Of a stretch of 13,790 nucleotides of DNA, positions 7,195 to 12,813 are shown piece after piece. This DNA is from Eubacterium sp. UBA3720 (GTDB lineage: Bacteria; Bacillota; Clostridia; Lachnospirales; Lachnospiraceae). Where the stretch lies: assembly GCA_002371335.1 (NCBI GenBank), contig DFHP01000036.1:1-13790 (forward strand). Direction: 5' to 3'. Position 1 is the stretch's first letter. The number at the start of each line of letters is the position of its first letter. The notes under the pieces are model-generated. The model made no database searches. It saw nothing but the letters and a program-made list of their open reading frames with translations, and was not told the DNA's origin. The position numbers and the translations under genes were made by a program.

Positions 7195-7540
7195 GTAGGA
7201 GATCTGTTCCGGGGTCAGGTCCAGGGGGATCAGATTCTCCTTAATTGCATCCGTATGAATGCGGTAATTCAGCTTCTTGACTTCTCGATTCAGGTTCCAA
7301 TTCAGAGATAGACGACTATTCTCATCATTCTTTATTCTTTGATAGTCTTTTACAATTTAAAGCTTAAACTCCAACGTTTCTCTGTTTCGCATCCAACTGC
7401 AGATTGTTTCATTTGGATCATCGCTTTTATATTTGGCTATATCAGTTAACGATATAAACTCATTCTCAAAATCCGATGTGTAGATACTTATATTATATCC
7501 TTTTAGCATGAATAGTCTCGCTCACGACCCTCTTTGCCAT
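7195..7540 (-). pseudogene. KilA-N domain protein, broken
   Basis: The gene starts MAKRVVSETIHAK at 7540 with GGAGG upstream. One extra A in the A4 run (plus-strand T 7501-7504) shifts the frame. The next frame continues KGYNISIYTSDFENEFISLT and DIAKYKSDDPN, the start of the KilA-N DNA-binding domain. After RNRETLEF the sequence jumps, in frame, to the C-terminal part: IVKDYQRIKNDENSRLSLNW and REVKKLNYRIHTDAIKENLI. About 80 family residues are missing between these, and a TAA (7357-7359) stands where a tyrosine codon is expected. Resemblance stops after LTPEQISY (7195). KilA-N proteins are phage and mobile-element DNA-binding proteins. With a frameshift, a deletion, a nonsense codon and a lost tail, it is a pseudogene. 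Confidence 0.85.
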
Positions 7541-7542
7541 GT

Positions 7543-7692
7543 TCAATTATCCTCCGTTTCTACGTTCTTGTTCTTTATCAGTCCCTCCATCCAGATGTAG
7601 TACTCCAAAAGCTTTACCACATACTCTGGTGCATGGCGGTTATCCCGCTCCCATTCCATTTTCAAGAAGCTCCGCATGCGAATCACGCCCAT
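7543..7692 (-). CDS. Hypothetical small protein upstream of the KilA-N pseudogene
   Basis: The frame ends GLIKNKNVETEDN two bases before the KilA-N ATG, and its last codons contain the KilA-N ribosome site, so the two were probably translated together. ATG 7692 is a possible start; the frame is open to 7803 but that overlaps the hydrolase gene. The readable part (MRSFLKMEWERDNRHAPEYV then VKLLEYYIWMEGL) looks like real helical protein. No ribosome site supports any start, so it may be the tail of a lost larger gene. The family is not recognised. Confidence 0.35.
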   Translation of the reverse strand: MGVIRMRSFLKMEWERDNRHAPEYVVKLLEYYIWMEGLIKNKNVETEDN

Positions 7693-7742
7693 GCTGACAA
7701 ATGCAAGCTGCCAGAGATGGAACGCCGCAAATATATAATTTC

Positions 7743-8369
7743 TTAATATCTGTATCTTTGCTTTTCGATCCCTGCTGTTGTTTGAGTAGAGTGCCCTGAA
7801 CAAAGAACCGTCTCATCCGGCAGGGTGAATATTTTATTGATGATACTGTTTTGTAAGTCTATAGGATTTCCGCCTGGATATTGATAGTTTCCAATACTTC
7901 CTTTGAAAATCGTGTCGCCCACAAAGGCCACATGATCTTTGGCGGAATAATAGGTGACGGAATCCGTCGTGTGTCCCGGCGTGTAGATTGCGCGCAGGGA
8001 AAAAGACGGATTTGCTTTGAGTGAGATGTTATCCCCATCGTCAATATATGTTGCGCCTCGTATCGTAATCGGAGGTCCGCAAAGAGCCGACAGGTTCTTT
8101 CTGTCATCCAGCAGATAATCGTCTGATGTTCGATAAGCGAGCACGGGAATTTTTAACACGCGGCGGAGTTCGTTTACTGCTCCGGTATGATCGAAATGCC
8201 CATGCGTAAGCAGTATTTTTTCGATTTCCCAGCCGTTTTCTCTGATAAGACCAAGCAGTTCTGCAGCCTGCGCGCCGGGATCAATTAAAAAACCGTGCTG
8301 TGTTTTATCGTCAATGAAAAAAAAGCAGTTCTCCTCAAAATATCCTTTTACCGGAACCTCATAAATCAT
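7743..8369 (-). CDS. MBL-fold metallo-hydrolase (glyoxalase II-like)
   Basis: A 208-residue metallo-beta-lactamase-fold hydrolase. The metal-binding motif THGHFDH is at 55-61, with further expected ligands H133 (TPGHTTDS), D152 (FVGDTIF) and H193 (SGHSTQTT). Length and motif order match short glyoxalase II-like proteins, which hydrolyse thioesters such as S-acyl-thiols. The start is 3 bp after the DsbA-like stop, with only a weak GGTTGAG as ribosome site, which implies translational coupling. It is the second gene of a two-gene operon under the TetR-type operators. The co-occurring disulfide oxidoreductase suggests a role in thiol or reactive-electrophile metabolism; that role is inferred. 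The extreme C-terminus (QRYRY) seems complete. Confidence 0.9.
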   Translation of the reverse strand: MIYEVPVKGYFEENCFFFIDDKTQHGFLIDPGAQAAELLGLIRENGWEIEKILLTHGHFDHTGAVNELRRVLKIPVLAYRTSDDYLLDDRKNLSALCGPPITIRGATYIDDGDNISLKANPSFSLRAIYTPGHTTDSVTYYSAKDHVAFVGDTIFKGSIGNYQYPGGNPIDLQNSIINKIFTLPDETVLCSGHSTQTTAGIEKQRYRY

Positions 8370-8372
8370 ATC

Positions 8373-9071
8373 TCAACCAATCTTACAGCCATCCGGACCG
8401 CAGCTCATTCCCTGTTCCATGCCAGCCTCCGTCTCCTGTTCCAATGCTTTTCGAAGCGTGGCCTTCATGCCTTCTACACTTTGCGCGCCGGAAATTCCAT
8501 ACTTTCCTGCTACAAAAAACGGAACAGCGTGGATGCCGTTTTCGAACGCCTCCTTCTCGTCTAAAATCACTTCATCCCGGTACCTGGCTGAATTCAGGAC
8601 TTCTCTGACCTCTGCCGCGTCCAGTCCGCACGCTTCGCCGATACTCTGGAGAAGACCTTTATCCGCAAGCTCTTTATTGTCGGTAAAATATGCTTTAAAA
8701 AGGGCGGAGATAATCCGTTCTGTCAGCGCCGGGTCTCCTTTACTCCGGGCCAGCTTCGTCAGACGGTGCGCATCCATTGTGTTGGTGAAAAGCGTAGAGG
8801 CGTACCGGAAATCAAGTCCCTCAGCAATTCCCATCTGAGAGATGGTTTCAATCTGCCTCCCGGCAGCCTCAAACGAGATGCCGTATTTATCAGCAAAACG
8901 TGTCTGCGTGTCGCTGACTGCGTGTTCTCCTGCGGAAGGGTCTAACCGGAAGGCTTTCATTTCAAGCTGCACATTTTTCATTTCAGGGATAGATTCAATC
9001 GCTTTCTTCAGACGCGCCTCACCGATATAGCAGTAGGGACATGCGTAATCTGACCAATACGTAATTTTCAT
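8373..9071 (-). CDS. DsbA/FrnE-family thiol oxidoreductase
   Basis: A 232-residue cytosolic (no signal peptide) thioredoxin-fold protein. The start MKITYWSDYACPYCYIGEAR is chosen for its GAAAGGAG ribosome site; the longer frame to 9125 lacks one. The CPYC active site is at residues 11-14. The typical DsbA helical insert follows, then the AVPFFVAGKYGISGAQS block with the cis-proline (VP) near 188. The tail CGPDGCKIG holds two extra cysteines, a mark of FrnE-like proteins. Family members handle disulfides of small thiols or polyketides, or protect against oxidants. The gene is divergent from a TetR regulator with shared operators and is followed by an MBL-fold hydrolase. The substrate is unknown. 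Confidence 0.9.
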   Translation of the reverse strand: MKITYWSDYACPYCYIGEARLKKAIESIPEMKNVQLEMKAFRLDPSAGEHAVSDTQTRFADKYGISFEAAGRQIETISQMGIAEGLDFRYASTLFTNTMDAHRLTKLARSKGDPALTERIISALFKAYFTDNKELADKGLLQSIGEACGLDAAEVREVLNSARYRDEVILDEKEAFENGIHAVPFFVAGKYGISGAQSVEGMKATLRKALEQETEAGMEQGMSCGPDGCKIG

Positions 9072-9119
9072 TTTATAAAAGCTCCTTTCATTAATAGAAC
9101 GCGTTTTATTTACTTTTGC

Positions 9120-9148
9120 TTGCAATTATACCGAACACGTTCTATAAT
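9120..9148 (+). promoter_or_regulatory. Promoter of the TetR gene
   Basis: TTGCAA (9120-9125) and TATAAT (9143-9148) are 17 bp apart on the plus strand. The predicted start is near 9155, and operator 9164-9173 lies in the leader. Confidence 0.75.
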
Positions 9149-9153
9149 GTCAA
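9125..9153 (-). promoter_or_regulatory. Perfect consensus promoter of the dsbA-MBL operon
   Basis: On the minus strand TTGACA (9148-9153) and TATAAT (9125-9130) are 17 bp apart, an exact sigma-A consensus. It overlaps the tetR promoter almost completely, so the two directions compete for polymerase. Confidence 0.85.
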
Positions 9154-9188
9154 TAGTCAAAATGAACATGTTCTAAAAGGAGAATGAC

Positions 9189-9797
9189 ATGGCGAAAAAG
9201 TGCGGACGGCCTGCGAAAAATGCAGATCAAGTAAACAGCAAACAGAGAATCATAGATACAACCATTGACCTGATCCGAAAAAAAGGAGCCGATTATATCA
9301 CCGTGAGAAATGTGTGTGCGGCGGCAGATCTTTCCATCGGAACTTTTTACCATTATTTCAGAGGCAAAGATGATCTGCTGATGTACTTTGTCCGTGAGAC
9401 TTCCTTTAAAAGCTGTTCTCTTGAAACACCCCTTAACATGATCGGTGACCGCATTTCCGAACTGTATATGCGCCTCATAAACCGATATATGGAATTCGGC
9501 CTTGACTTTATGAAGAGCTTTTATACCGCCGGAAACCATTCGCTTTCAGCGTATATGTCTGAAGTCGAGGGACAATTTGAGCCGGATACCGTAATGGCCC
9601 GCAGTGAAAGGGAAATAGGCGCGGCGCAGAAGCAGGGAATTATAAAACAGAGCGCAAATGCCCACGAAATATGTATGGACATCTGTACGATCGTTAAGGG
9701 CTGTGTTTTAGAGTGGTGCCTTATGGAGGGGAATATGGATATGAAGGGCGCTCTGCAACGGATTGTAAACCTGTATATCCGGAATTATCTGACATAA
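9189..9797 (+). CDS. TetR/AcrR-family regulator of the dsbA-MBL operon
   Basis: A 202-residue regulator with an AAAGGAG ribosome site upstream of ATG. The N-terminal arm MAKKCGRPAKNADQ resembles the basic arms of TetR proteins. The DNA-binding domain covers about 18-65, with helix-turn-helix ITVRNVCAAADLSIGTFYHY at 37-56. The ligand domain has several cysteines (for example C186-type position in KGCVLEWCLME) and a C5 in the arm. A cysteine-based redox or electrophile sensor is possible but not shown. It is divergent from the thiol oxidoreductase/hydrolase operon, and three matching palindromes lie between them, so it most likely represses both itself and that operon. No terminator is seen after its stop. 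Confidence 0.9.
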   Translation: MAKKCGRPAKNADQVNSKQRIIDTTIDLIRKKGADYITVRNVCAAADLSIGTFYHYFRGKDDLLMYFVRETSFKSCSLETPLNMIGDRISELYMRLINRYMEFGLDFMKSFYTAGNHSLSAYMSEVEGQFEPDTVMARSEREIGAAQKQGIIKQSANAHEICMDICTIVKGCVLEWCLMEGNMDMKGALQRIVNLYIRNYLT

Positions 9798-9814
9798 AAT
9801 CGCCTTTTCCATAA

Positions 9815-9992
9815 GCAAACATTCTCCGTATAATAAAAGCACGGCGGGCAGCGTCAGCACCATAAGGCTCTTTCCGTCACCGGAATAGCTCTGCAGAATC
9901 GTAACTTTCCCATAGAGGATAAAGGTATACTACAGCCACTCGATCTCACGGCATGAAATGTCACTTGCTTTGATAATTTCCAGTTCTTCCAT
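9815..9992 (-). pseudogene. RepA-like AAA ATPase, N-terminal fragment
   Basis: From ATG 9992 (AAAGGAG ribosome site) the frame reads MEELEIIKASDISCREIEWL, then a TAG at 9930-9932 where a tryptophan is usual, then YTFILYGKVTILQSYSGDGK with a recognisable but altered Walker A (SGDGKS). From memory this is the start of the RepA/AAA_25-type ATPase found in integrated elements, where WLWYPYIPxGKVT and GDPGDGKST are typical. The similarity ends near codon 58, just before the tetR stop at 9797. At least three-quarters of the gene is missing. It is a dead relic of a mobile element. Confidence 0.7.
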
Positions 9993-10037
9993 TCGTTTGC
10001 TCCTTTATTGTGATTATGCTAAAAGGTAAAAATGGCA

Positions 10038-10079
10038 CAAAAAAAGCAGCAAATCTTTTTCATTCAAGACTTGCTGCTT
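10038..10079 (-). terminator. Strong intrinsic terminator after the KTR gene
   Basis: Read on the minus strand, AAGCAGCAA (complement of 10071-10079) pairs with TTGCTGCTT (complement of 10044-10052) and is followed by a run of T. Inside, TCTT pairs with AAGA after one mismatch, leaving an 8-nt loop. It ends the transcript of the Cys-rich KTR gene. Confidence 0.88.
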
Positions 10080-10124
10080 GGGTGCCGTTGTGGCGGGCGG
10101 CGGATACTCACTTTTTGCTGTCGA

Positions 10125-10310
10125 TTATCGGTCCCGCAACTTGGCATCCGGTTCCTTAATGATTGTGATATTACCTTGTTTCAAGTTAATCAGTTTTTCT
10201 GATTTGCACTTCGTACAATACAGAGGAAAGCATTTTAGCTCTGTGTCTCCTCGGCTTCTTACCCGTGTCTTATTTCCGCAGTGCGGACATAAGACCCATT
10301 TCATTTTCAT
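10125..10310 (-). CDS. Cysteine-rich KTR domain protein
   Basis: A 61-residue protein with two zinc-ribbon-like pairs, CPHC (8-11) and CTKC (32-35), and the name-giving NKTR at 13-16, followed by NLKQGNITIIKEPDAKLRDR. Full-length members of the cysteine-rich KTR family have the same length and ending, so it appears complete. They are small cargo proteins common on Tn916/Tn1549-type conjugative elements; their function is unknown. Two starts are possible (MKMKW or, 6 bp on, MKW); neither has a strong ribosome site. Its start overlaps the end of another frame (10270-10407), which would explain weak independent initiation. A strong terminator lies 46 bp after the stop. Confidence 0.85.
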   Translation of the reverse strand: MKMKWVLCPHCGNKTRVRSRGDTELKCFPLYCTKCKSEKLINLKQGNITIIKEPDAKLRDR

Positions 10311-10407
10311 CGTCTTCTTTCAATTTTTTCAACATGCCGTTTTCCATTACCAGCTCTTTTCTCTGTATTTCCTCACAATCTAAAGCGAACGCTTCTAATA
10401 GCCTGGC
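10270..10407 (-). pseudogene. Unrecognised C-terminal remnant overlapping the KTR gene
   Basis: Between a TGA at 10408-10410 and a TAA at 10270-10272 the frame reads 45 residues: LLEAFALDCEEIQRKELVME, then NGMLKKLKEDDENEMGLMSA and LRK. It is strongly charged and helical, like the C-terminal end of a larger protein. It has no start with a ribosome site and overlaps the KTR start by 41 bp. The arrangement suggests that the KTR gene was once translationally coupled to this gene. The family is not recognised. Confidence 0.35.
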
Positions 10408-10440
10408 TCAGAAAATTGGATAGAATCAGAGATCTACATG

Positions 10441-10498
10441 ATGTGTACTGCAACGCAATGCATAAGCACTTGCGCTTACAGCAACGATCAGTACACAT
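10441..10498. repeat. 58-bp imperfect palindrome at a gene breakpoint
   Basis: ATGTGTACTG (10441-10450) is the exact complement of CAGTACACAT (10489-10498). Inside, TAAGC (10463-10467) pairs with GCTTA (10474-10478) around a 6-nt loop. It begins exactly where similarity to the ABC ATPase fragment stops. Confidence 0.6.
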
Positions 10499-10501
10499 AA
10501 T

Positions 10502-10619
10502 GACAAGATTAAGTATCATCTTAAGGATGGTACTTTTTCCTGCGCCATTAGGGCCGACAAGTCCATGATTTCCCCTCTCTTTACATGAAGACTCGCTGAT
10601 AGTATTCTTTCGCTTATAA
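10502..10619 (-). pseudogene. ABC transporter ATPase (BcrA-like), N-terminal fragment
   Basis: The first frame reads SERILSASLHVKRGEI. One base is missing near 10563-10571, and the next frame continues HGLVGPNGAGKSTILKMILN and LV, a perfect Walker A (GPNGAGKST) in the style of BcrA/LanF-type drug or bacteriocin self-protection ATPases. The expected first 15 or so residues (KNLTKKYG-type start) are missing: an AAGGAG ribosome site at 10621-10626 runs straight into the middle of the domain. All sequence after LNLV is lost at the palindrome. An apparently regulated consensus promoter remains upstream. Confidence 0.75.
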
Positions 10620-10629
10620 TCTCCTTATA

Positions 10630-10700
10630 CCATATACAGCCCGAGTATATGGACTATTATTAATCGATTATTTGGCCGTATTTTATCCGAGTATATGGAC
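10630..10700. promoter_or_regulatory. Repeated operator CCGAGTATATGGAC
   Basis: CCGAGTATATGGAC occurs identically at 10641-10654 and 10687-10700, 46 bp apart. The first also forms an inverted repeat CCATATAC (10630-10637) / GTATATGG (10645-10652). The right-hand copy lies inside the 17-bp promoter spacer. The probable binder is the XRE-membrane regulator whose remnant lies upstream; that link is inferred. Confidence 0.6.
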
Positions 10701-10708
10701 CTTGTCAA
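10680..10708 (-). promoter_or_regulatory. Promoter of the ABC ATPase relic
   Basis: On the minus strand TTGACA (10703-10708) and TAAAAT (10680-10685) are 17 bp apart. One operator copy fills the spacer. The promoter is intact although its gene is destroyed. Confidence 0.75.
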
Positions 10709-10712
10709 CATT

Positions 10713-10760
10713 GCAAAAACAGACGCAATAACAAACTTCAATTATTTCGTCTGTTTTTGC
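10713..10760. terminator. Long hairpin between regulator relic and ABC promoter
   Basis: GCAAAAACAGACG (10713-10725) is perfectly complementary to CGTCTGTTTTTGC (10748-10760). After one mismatch, AATAA pairs with TTATT inside, leaving a 10-nt loop. The plus-strand tail is GTCTGCTTTT; there is no T-run on the minus strand, where the flanking genes lie. It may insulate the two genes or be a leftover element end. Confidence 0.5.
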
Positions 10761-10791
10761 GTCTGCTTTTAAGTTTATTCTTATCATCAAC

Positions 10792-11011
10792 TCATCTACC
10801 GATAACAGCCTGATCCAATTTATATCGCAAGAACCGCCCTACACATAACAGTGCTAATCCAAATCCGACACATATTGCTTTCTTTGTTGTATCCGGAGCA
10901 TATACCACCCCGAGGATGATTCCTGCTCCGGCGCCGGTCAGAATATCGCAGAGCAGTTTCCTTTTGTTTTCTTTTTTCAGCTATGAATCTGCCGATTTTG
11001 TATTGATCCAT
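10792..11011 (-). pseudogene. XRE regulator with membrane tail (BcrR-like), internally deleted
   Basis: An AAGGAGG ribosome site precedes ATG 11011. The first 18 residues, MDQYKIGRFIAEKRKQKE, are the standard opening of an XRE helix-turn-helix domain. At about 10957 the frame changes and the sequence continues LLCDILTGAGAGIILGVVYA, then KKAICVGFGLALLCVGRFLR, two hydrophobic segments that end at TGA 10792. XRE proteins with C-terminal membrane helices, such as BcrR, sense bacitracin and activate a neighbouring ABC exporter. Here the recognition helix and the middle are deleted. The ABC ATPase relic lies downstream on the same strand, which supports the BcrR-like reading. Confidence 0.65.
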
Positions 11012-11106
11012 ATCCGTGCACCTCCTTATCTGATATCATCAAACTATCACAGATAAAGTATTTTGTATTCCTCACAGATGGTGAAACCAGGCAGAATGGG
11101 TGACAA

Positions 11107-11227
11107 TTACTCAGGTTCTTTGATTCTATAATAATCTTCTGCATCCACGCCAATCTCAACATATTCTTTCCGCTTAGCATTTTTGTTGCTCAAGAGGCAA
11201 AGCGTCTCGACGTCGTTCTGCGTGGAC
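11107..11227 (-). pseudogene. RNA methyltransferase-like (RlmD-type) C-terminal tail, copy 1
   Basis: The frame contains STQNDVETLCLLSNKNAKRK, then EYVEIGVDAEDYYRIKEPE and TAA. VETxCLLS is the motif at the end of the RlmD/TrmA-like uracil methyltransferases and related methylases (usual form HVETVCLLS). It has no proper start and begins 29 bp after the ATPase stop. It closely resembles copy 2 at 12814-13053. Only about 40 residues survive. The methyltransferase assignment rests on one motif. The flanking 11028-11106 holds nothing recognised. Confidence 0.5.
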
Positions 11228-11256
11228 AACAATTATCATTAAGTAAAACGCTTCGC

Positions 11257-12600
11257 TCAAATAAACATTGTCATGTATATAGGTATATATAAAACCTCGT
11301 CCTCAAAAGCCAGATCCTTTGTATATATAATGAAACGGTCATTCATTTTCAGTTGATATTTCTCTTTGAAATAATCGAAGGATTTATGACTTTTGTAACC
11401 TGAGGATTTCACTTCAACAGGAGACAGTCGCTTGCCTCTGACAGTCAAAAAATCAACTTCATACTGTTTACTGGCTTTGTTCTCTTCCGGACAGTATTCA
11501 AATTCATGAAAATATAATTCATGTCCGTTGGCGCGCAGCATTTGTGCTACCATATTTTCAAAGATCATGCCTTGATTGATACCAAGATCATCAATAATCA
11601 GGGATCTATACATTTTATCTGCGTCCCCGCCGTTATTCAGAATATAGCTCACGAGCAGTCCCGTATCCCCCATGAACATCTTGAACTTTGTCCGGTCGGC
11701 ATACATCTCAAGGGCAACTTCCGGTTTGGTCACATTGACACAATTGTTGACAATCATAGACTCATTTAAGAATTCGATTGCATTGCCGCAGTTTCTTGTC
11801 CTTGCGTTTTCATTGACAACTGAAAGCCTGAATACAGAGTTATGATTCATCAGCTGTTCAGGCAGCGACTTGAACACCACTTCAGCTCTGTCCCCGTCTT
11901 CAGTATCATGTTTTTTCAGATCATTGCTATATAGTCTGAGTATTCCTTTCTTTACTCTGTCGATTTGCCTATATGATTCACCGGCAACATACGCTTCTAC
12001 TGCCTGCGGCATACCGCCTACTGCCATGTATGCCCGAAATTCTCTCATGATTGCTCTGTGAATATCATTTCCGAGTGGTCTTCTTCTTTCAAATGCATCC
12101 CCGATCGTATCCATGATCGCATTGTTTCCAATAGCCCACAGGAATTCTTCAAAATCCATCGGGTACATTTTTATACTTTCTTCCTCGGAAGGAATCAGTA
12201 TATCCTTTACATTCTTCTTTATTGATATTAAAGATCCTGTCTCAATATAATCAAATCTCCCGTCTTTCACCAGCTGCTTGACTGACTGCCTTGCTTTCGG
12301 GAAAAACTGAACTTCATCAAATATAATTACACCTCTTCTCCTCTGAAGTGTCTTCCCGGTCAGGATAAACAGATTGCGAAAGAAAGTATCCAGATTCCCT
12401 ATATTATCAAAGTTGTCCTTGATGGCCTGCTCAGCTGTTGAAAAATCAATCAAAATGTAATCGTCATATTCAGCTTTTGCAAACTCTTCAGCTGTAGTGC
12501 TTTTTCCAACACGCCTGGCTCCTTCAATCAGAACAGCAGATGATCCATTTGATTCTTCTTTCCAGTTTTTCAAGTAACCATAGACTTTTCTCTGAAACAT
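11257..12600 (-). CDS. AAA ATPase with DUF4143 domain
   Basis: A 447-residue protein of the AAA_14/DUF4143 class. The Walker A motif GARRVGKST is at 27-35 and Walker B GVIIFDEVQ at 90-98 (D95, E96). A GSLISIKK sensor-like segment follows near 142. The DUF4143 part occupies about 200-430 and includes YEVDFL and VEVKSSGYKSHKSF, which resembles a PD-(D/E)xK nuclease core (E/D-x-x-x then E-x-K). Length is normal for the family, and all key residues are present, so it seems functional. The start follows AGGAGGAATAAAG. The family is widespread, often in accessory regions, with no settled function; proposals include defence and toxin-like roles. It is a single gene with its own promoter and a palindrome upstream, flanked by two diverged methyltransferase-like tails. 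Confidence 0.93.
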   Translation of the reverse strand: MFQRKVYGYLKNWKEESNGSSAVLIEGARRVGKSTTAEEFAKAEYDDYILIDFSTAEQAIKDNFDNIGNLDTFFRNLFILTGKTLQRRRGVIIFDEVQFFPKARQSVKQLVKDGRFDYIETGSLISIKKNVKDILIPSEEESIKMYPMDFEEFLWAIGNNAIMDTIGDAFERRRPLGNDIHRAIMREFRAYMAVGGMPQAVEAYVAGESYRQIDRVKKGILRLYSNDLKKHDTEDGDRAEVVFKSLPEQLMNHNSVFRLSVVNENARTRNCGNAIEFLNESMIVNNCVNVTKPEVALEMYADRTKFKMFMGDTGLLVSYILNNGGDADKMYRSLIIDDLGINQGMIFENMVAQMLRANGHELYFHEFEYCPEENKASKQYEVDFLTVRGKRLSPVEVKSSGYKSHKSFDYFKEKYQLKMNDRFIIYTKDLAFEDEVLYIPIYMTMFI

Positions 12601-12624
12601 CTTTATTCCTCCTGTTCCGGATAT

Positions 12625-12653
12625 AGTTTATCACATCTATCCAAAGCAATCAA
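12625..12653 (-). promoter_or_regulatory. Possible promoter of the ATPase gene
   Basis: On the minus strand TTGATT (12648-12653) and TAAACT (12625-12630) are 17 bp apart, a moderate match. The predicted start near 12618 gives a short leader ending in AGGAGG. Confidence 0.45.
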
Positions 12654-12655
12654 CC

Positions 12656-12676
12656 GAAATTACGGTTTGTAATTTC
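12656..12676. promoter_or_regulatory. Palindrome GAAATTAC-N5-GTAATTTC upstream of the ATPase
   Basis: A perfect 8-bp inverted repeat with a 5-bp centre lies directly upstream of the proposed -35 box. The position suits an activator or repressor site. No candidate regulator is adjacent. The rest of 12677-12766 is AT-rich with nothing recognised. Confidence 0.45.
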
Positions 12677-12766
12677 TGTATTCTGCACGATATTCTAATA
12701 TGTTTTATATGGATTTTGCACCAAATTTACATTTTCCAATTTGTGTGCTTGCCTGGCAAAATATAA

Positions 12767-12795
12767 CTCCCCACCGCCTTAATGGTTGTGGGGAG
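12767..12795 (-). terminator. Intrinsic terminator after methyltransferase-like copy 2
   Basis: CTCCCCAC (12767-12774) pairs with GTGGGGAG (12788-12795), and CC/GG pairs inside the loop. On the minus strand it is followed by TTATATTTT. It ends transcription from the right-hand remnants and isolates the ATPase gene. Confidence 0.7.
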
Positions 12796-12813
12796 CTTTG
12801 CTCTGTACTCGAT

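Larger units (their letters stand above)
9097..9173. promoter_or_regulatory. Three GAAC-RY-GTTC operators of the divergent TetR
   Basis: GAACACGTTC (9133-9142) and GAACATGTTC (9164-9173) are 10-bp palindromes differing only at the centre. GAACGCGTTT (9097-9106) is a copy with one mismatch. The middle copy lies in the spacer of both promoters at once. The right copy is in the tetR leader just before its ribosome site, and the left copy is in the dsbA leader. This placement would let one TetR dimer class repress both directions. Confidence 0.8.

Noticed and set aside
8419..8838. Plus-strand 139-residue frame antisense to the DsbA-like gene
   Set aside because: Ser/Ala-rich shadow of a clear CPYC oxidoreductase gene.
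10713..10760. Riboswitch upstream of the ABC relic
   Set aside because: It lies upstream of the promoter's -35 box, so it would not be in that transcript, and it is a simple hairpin.
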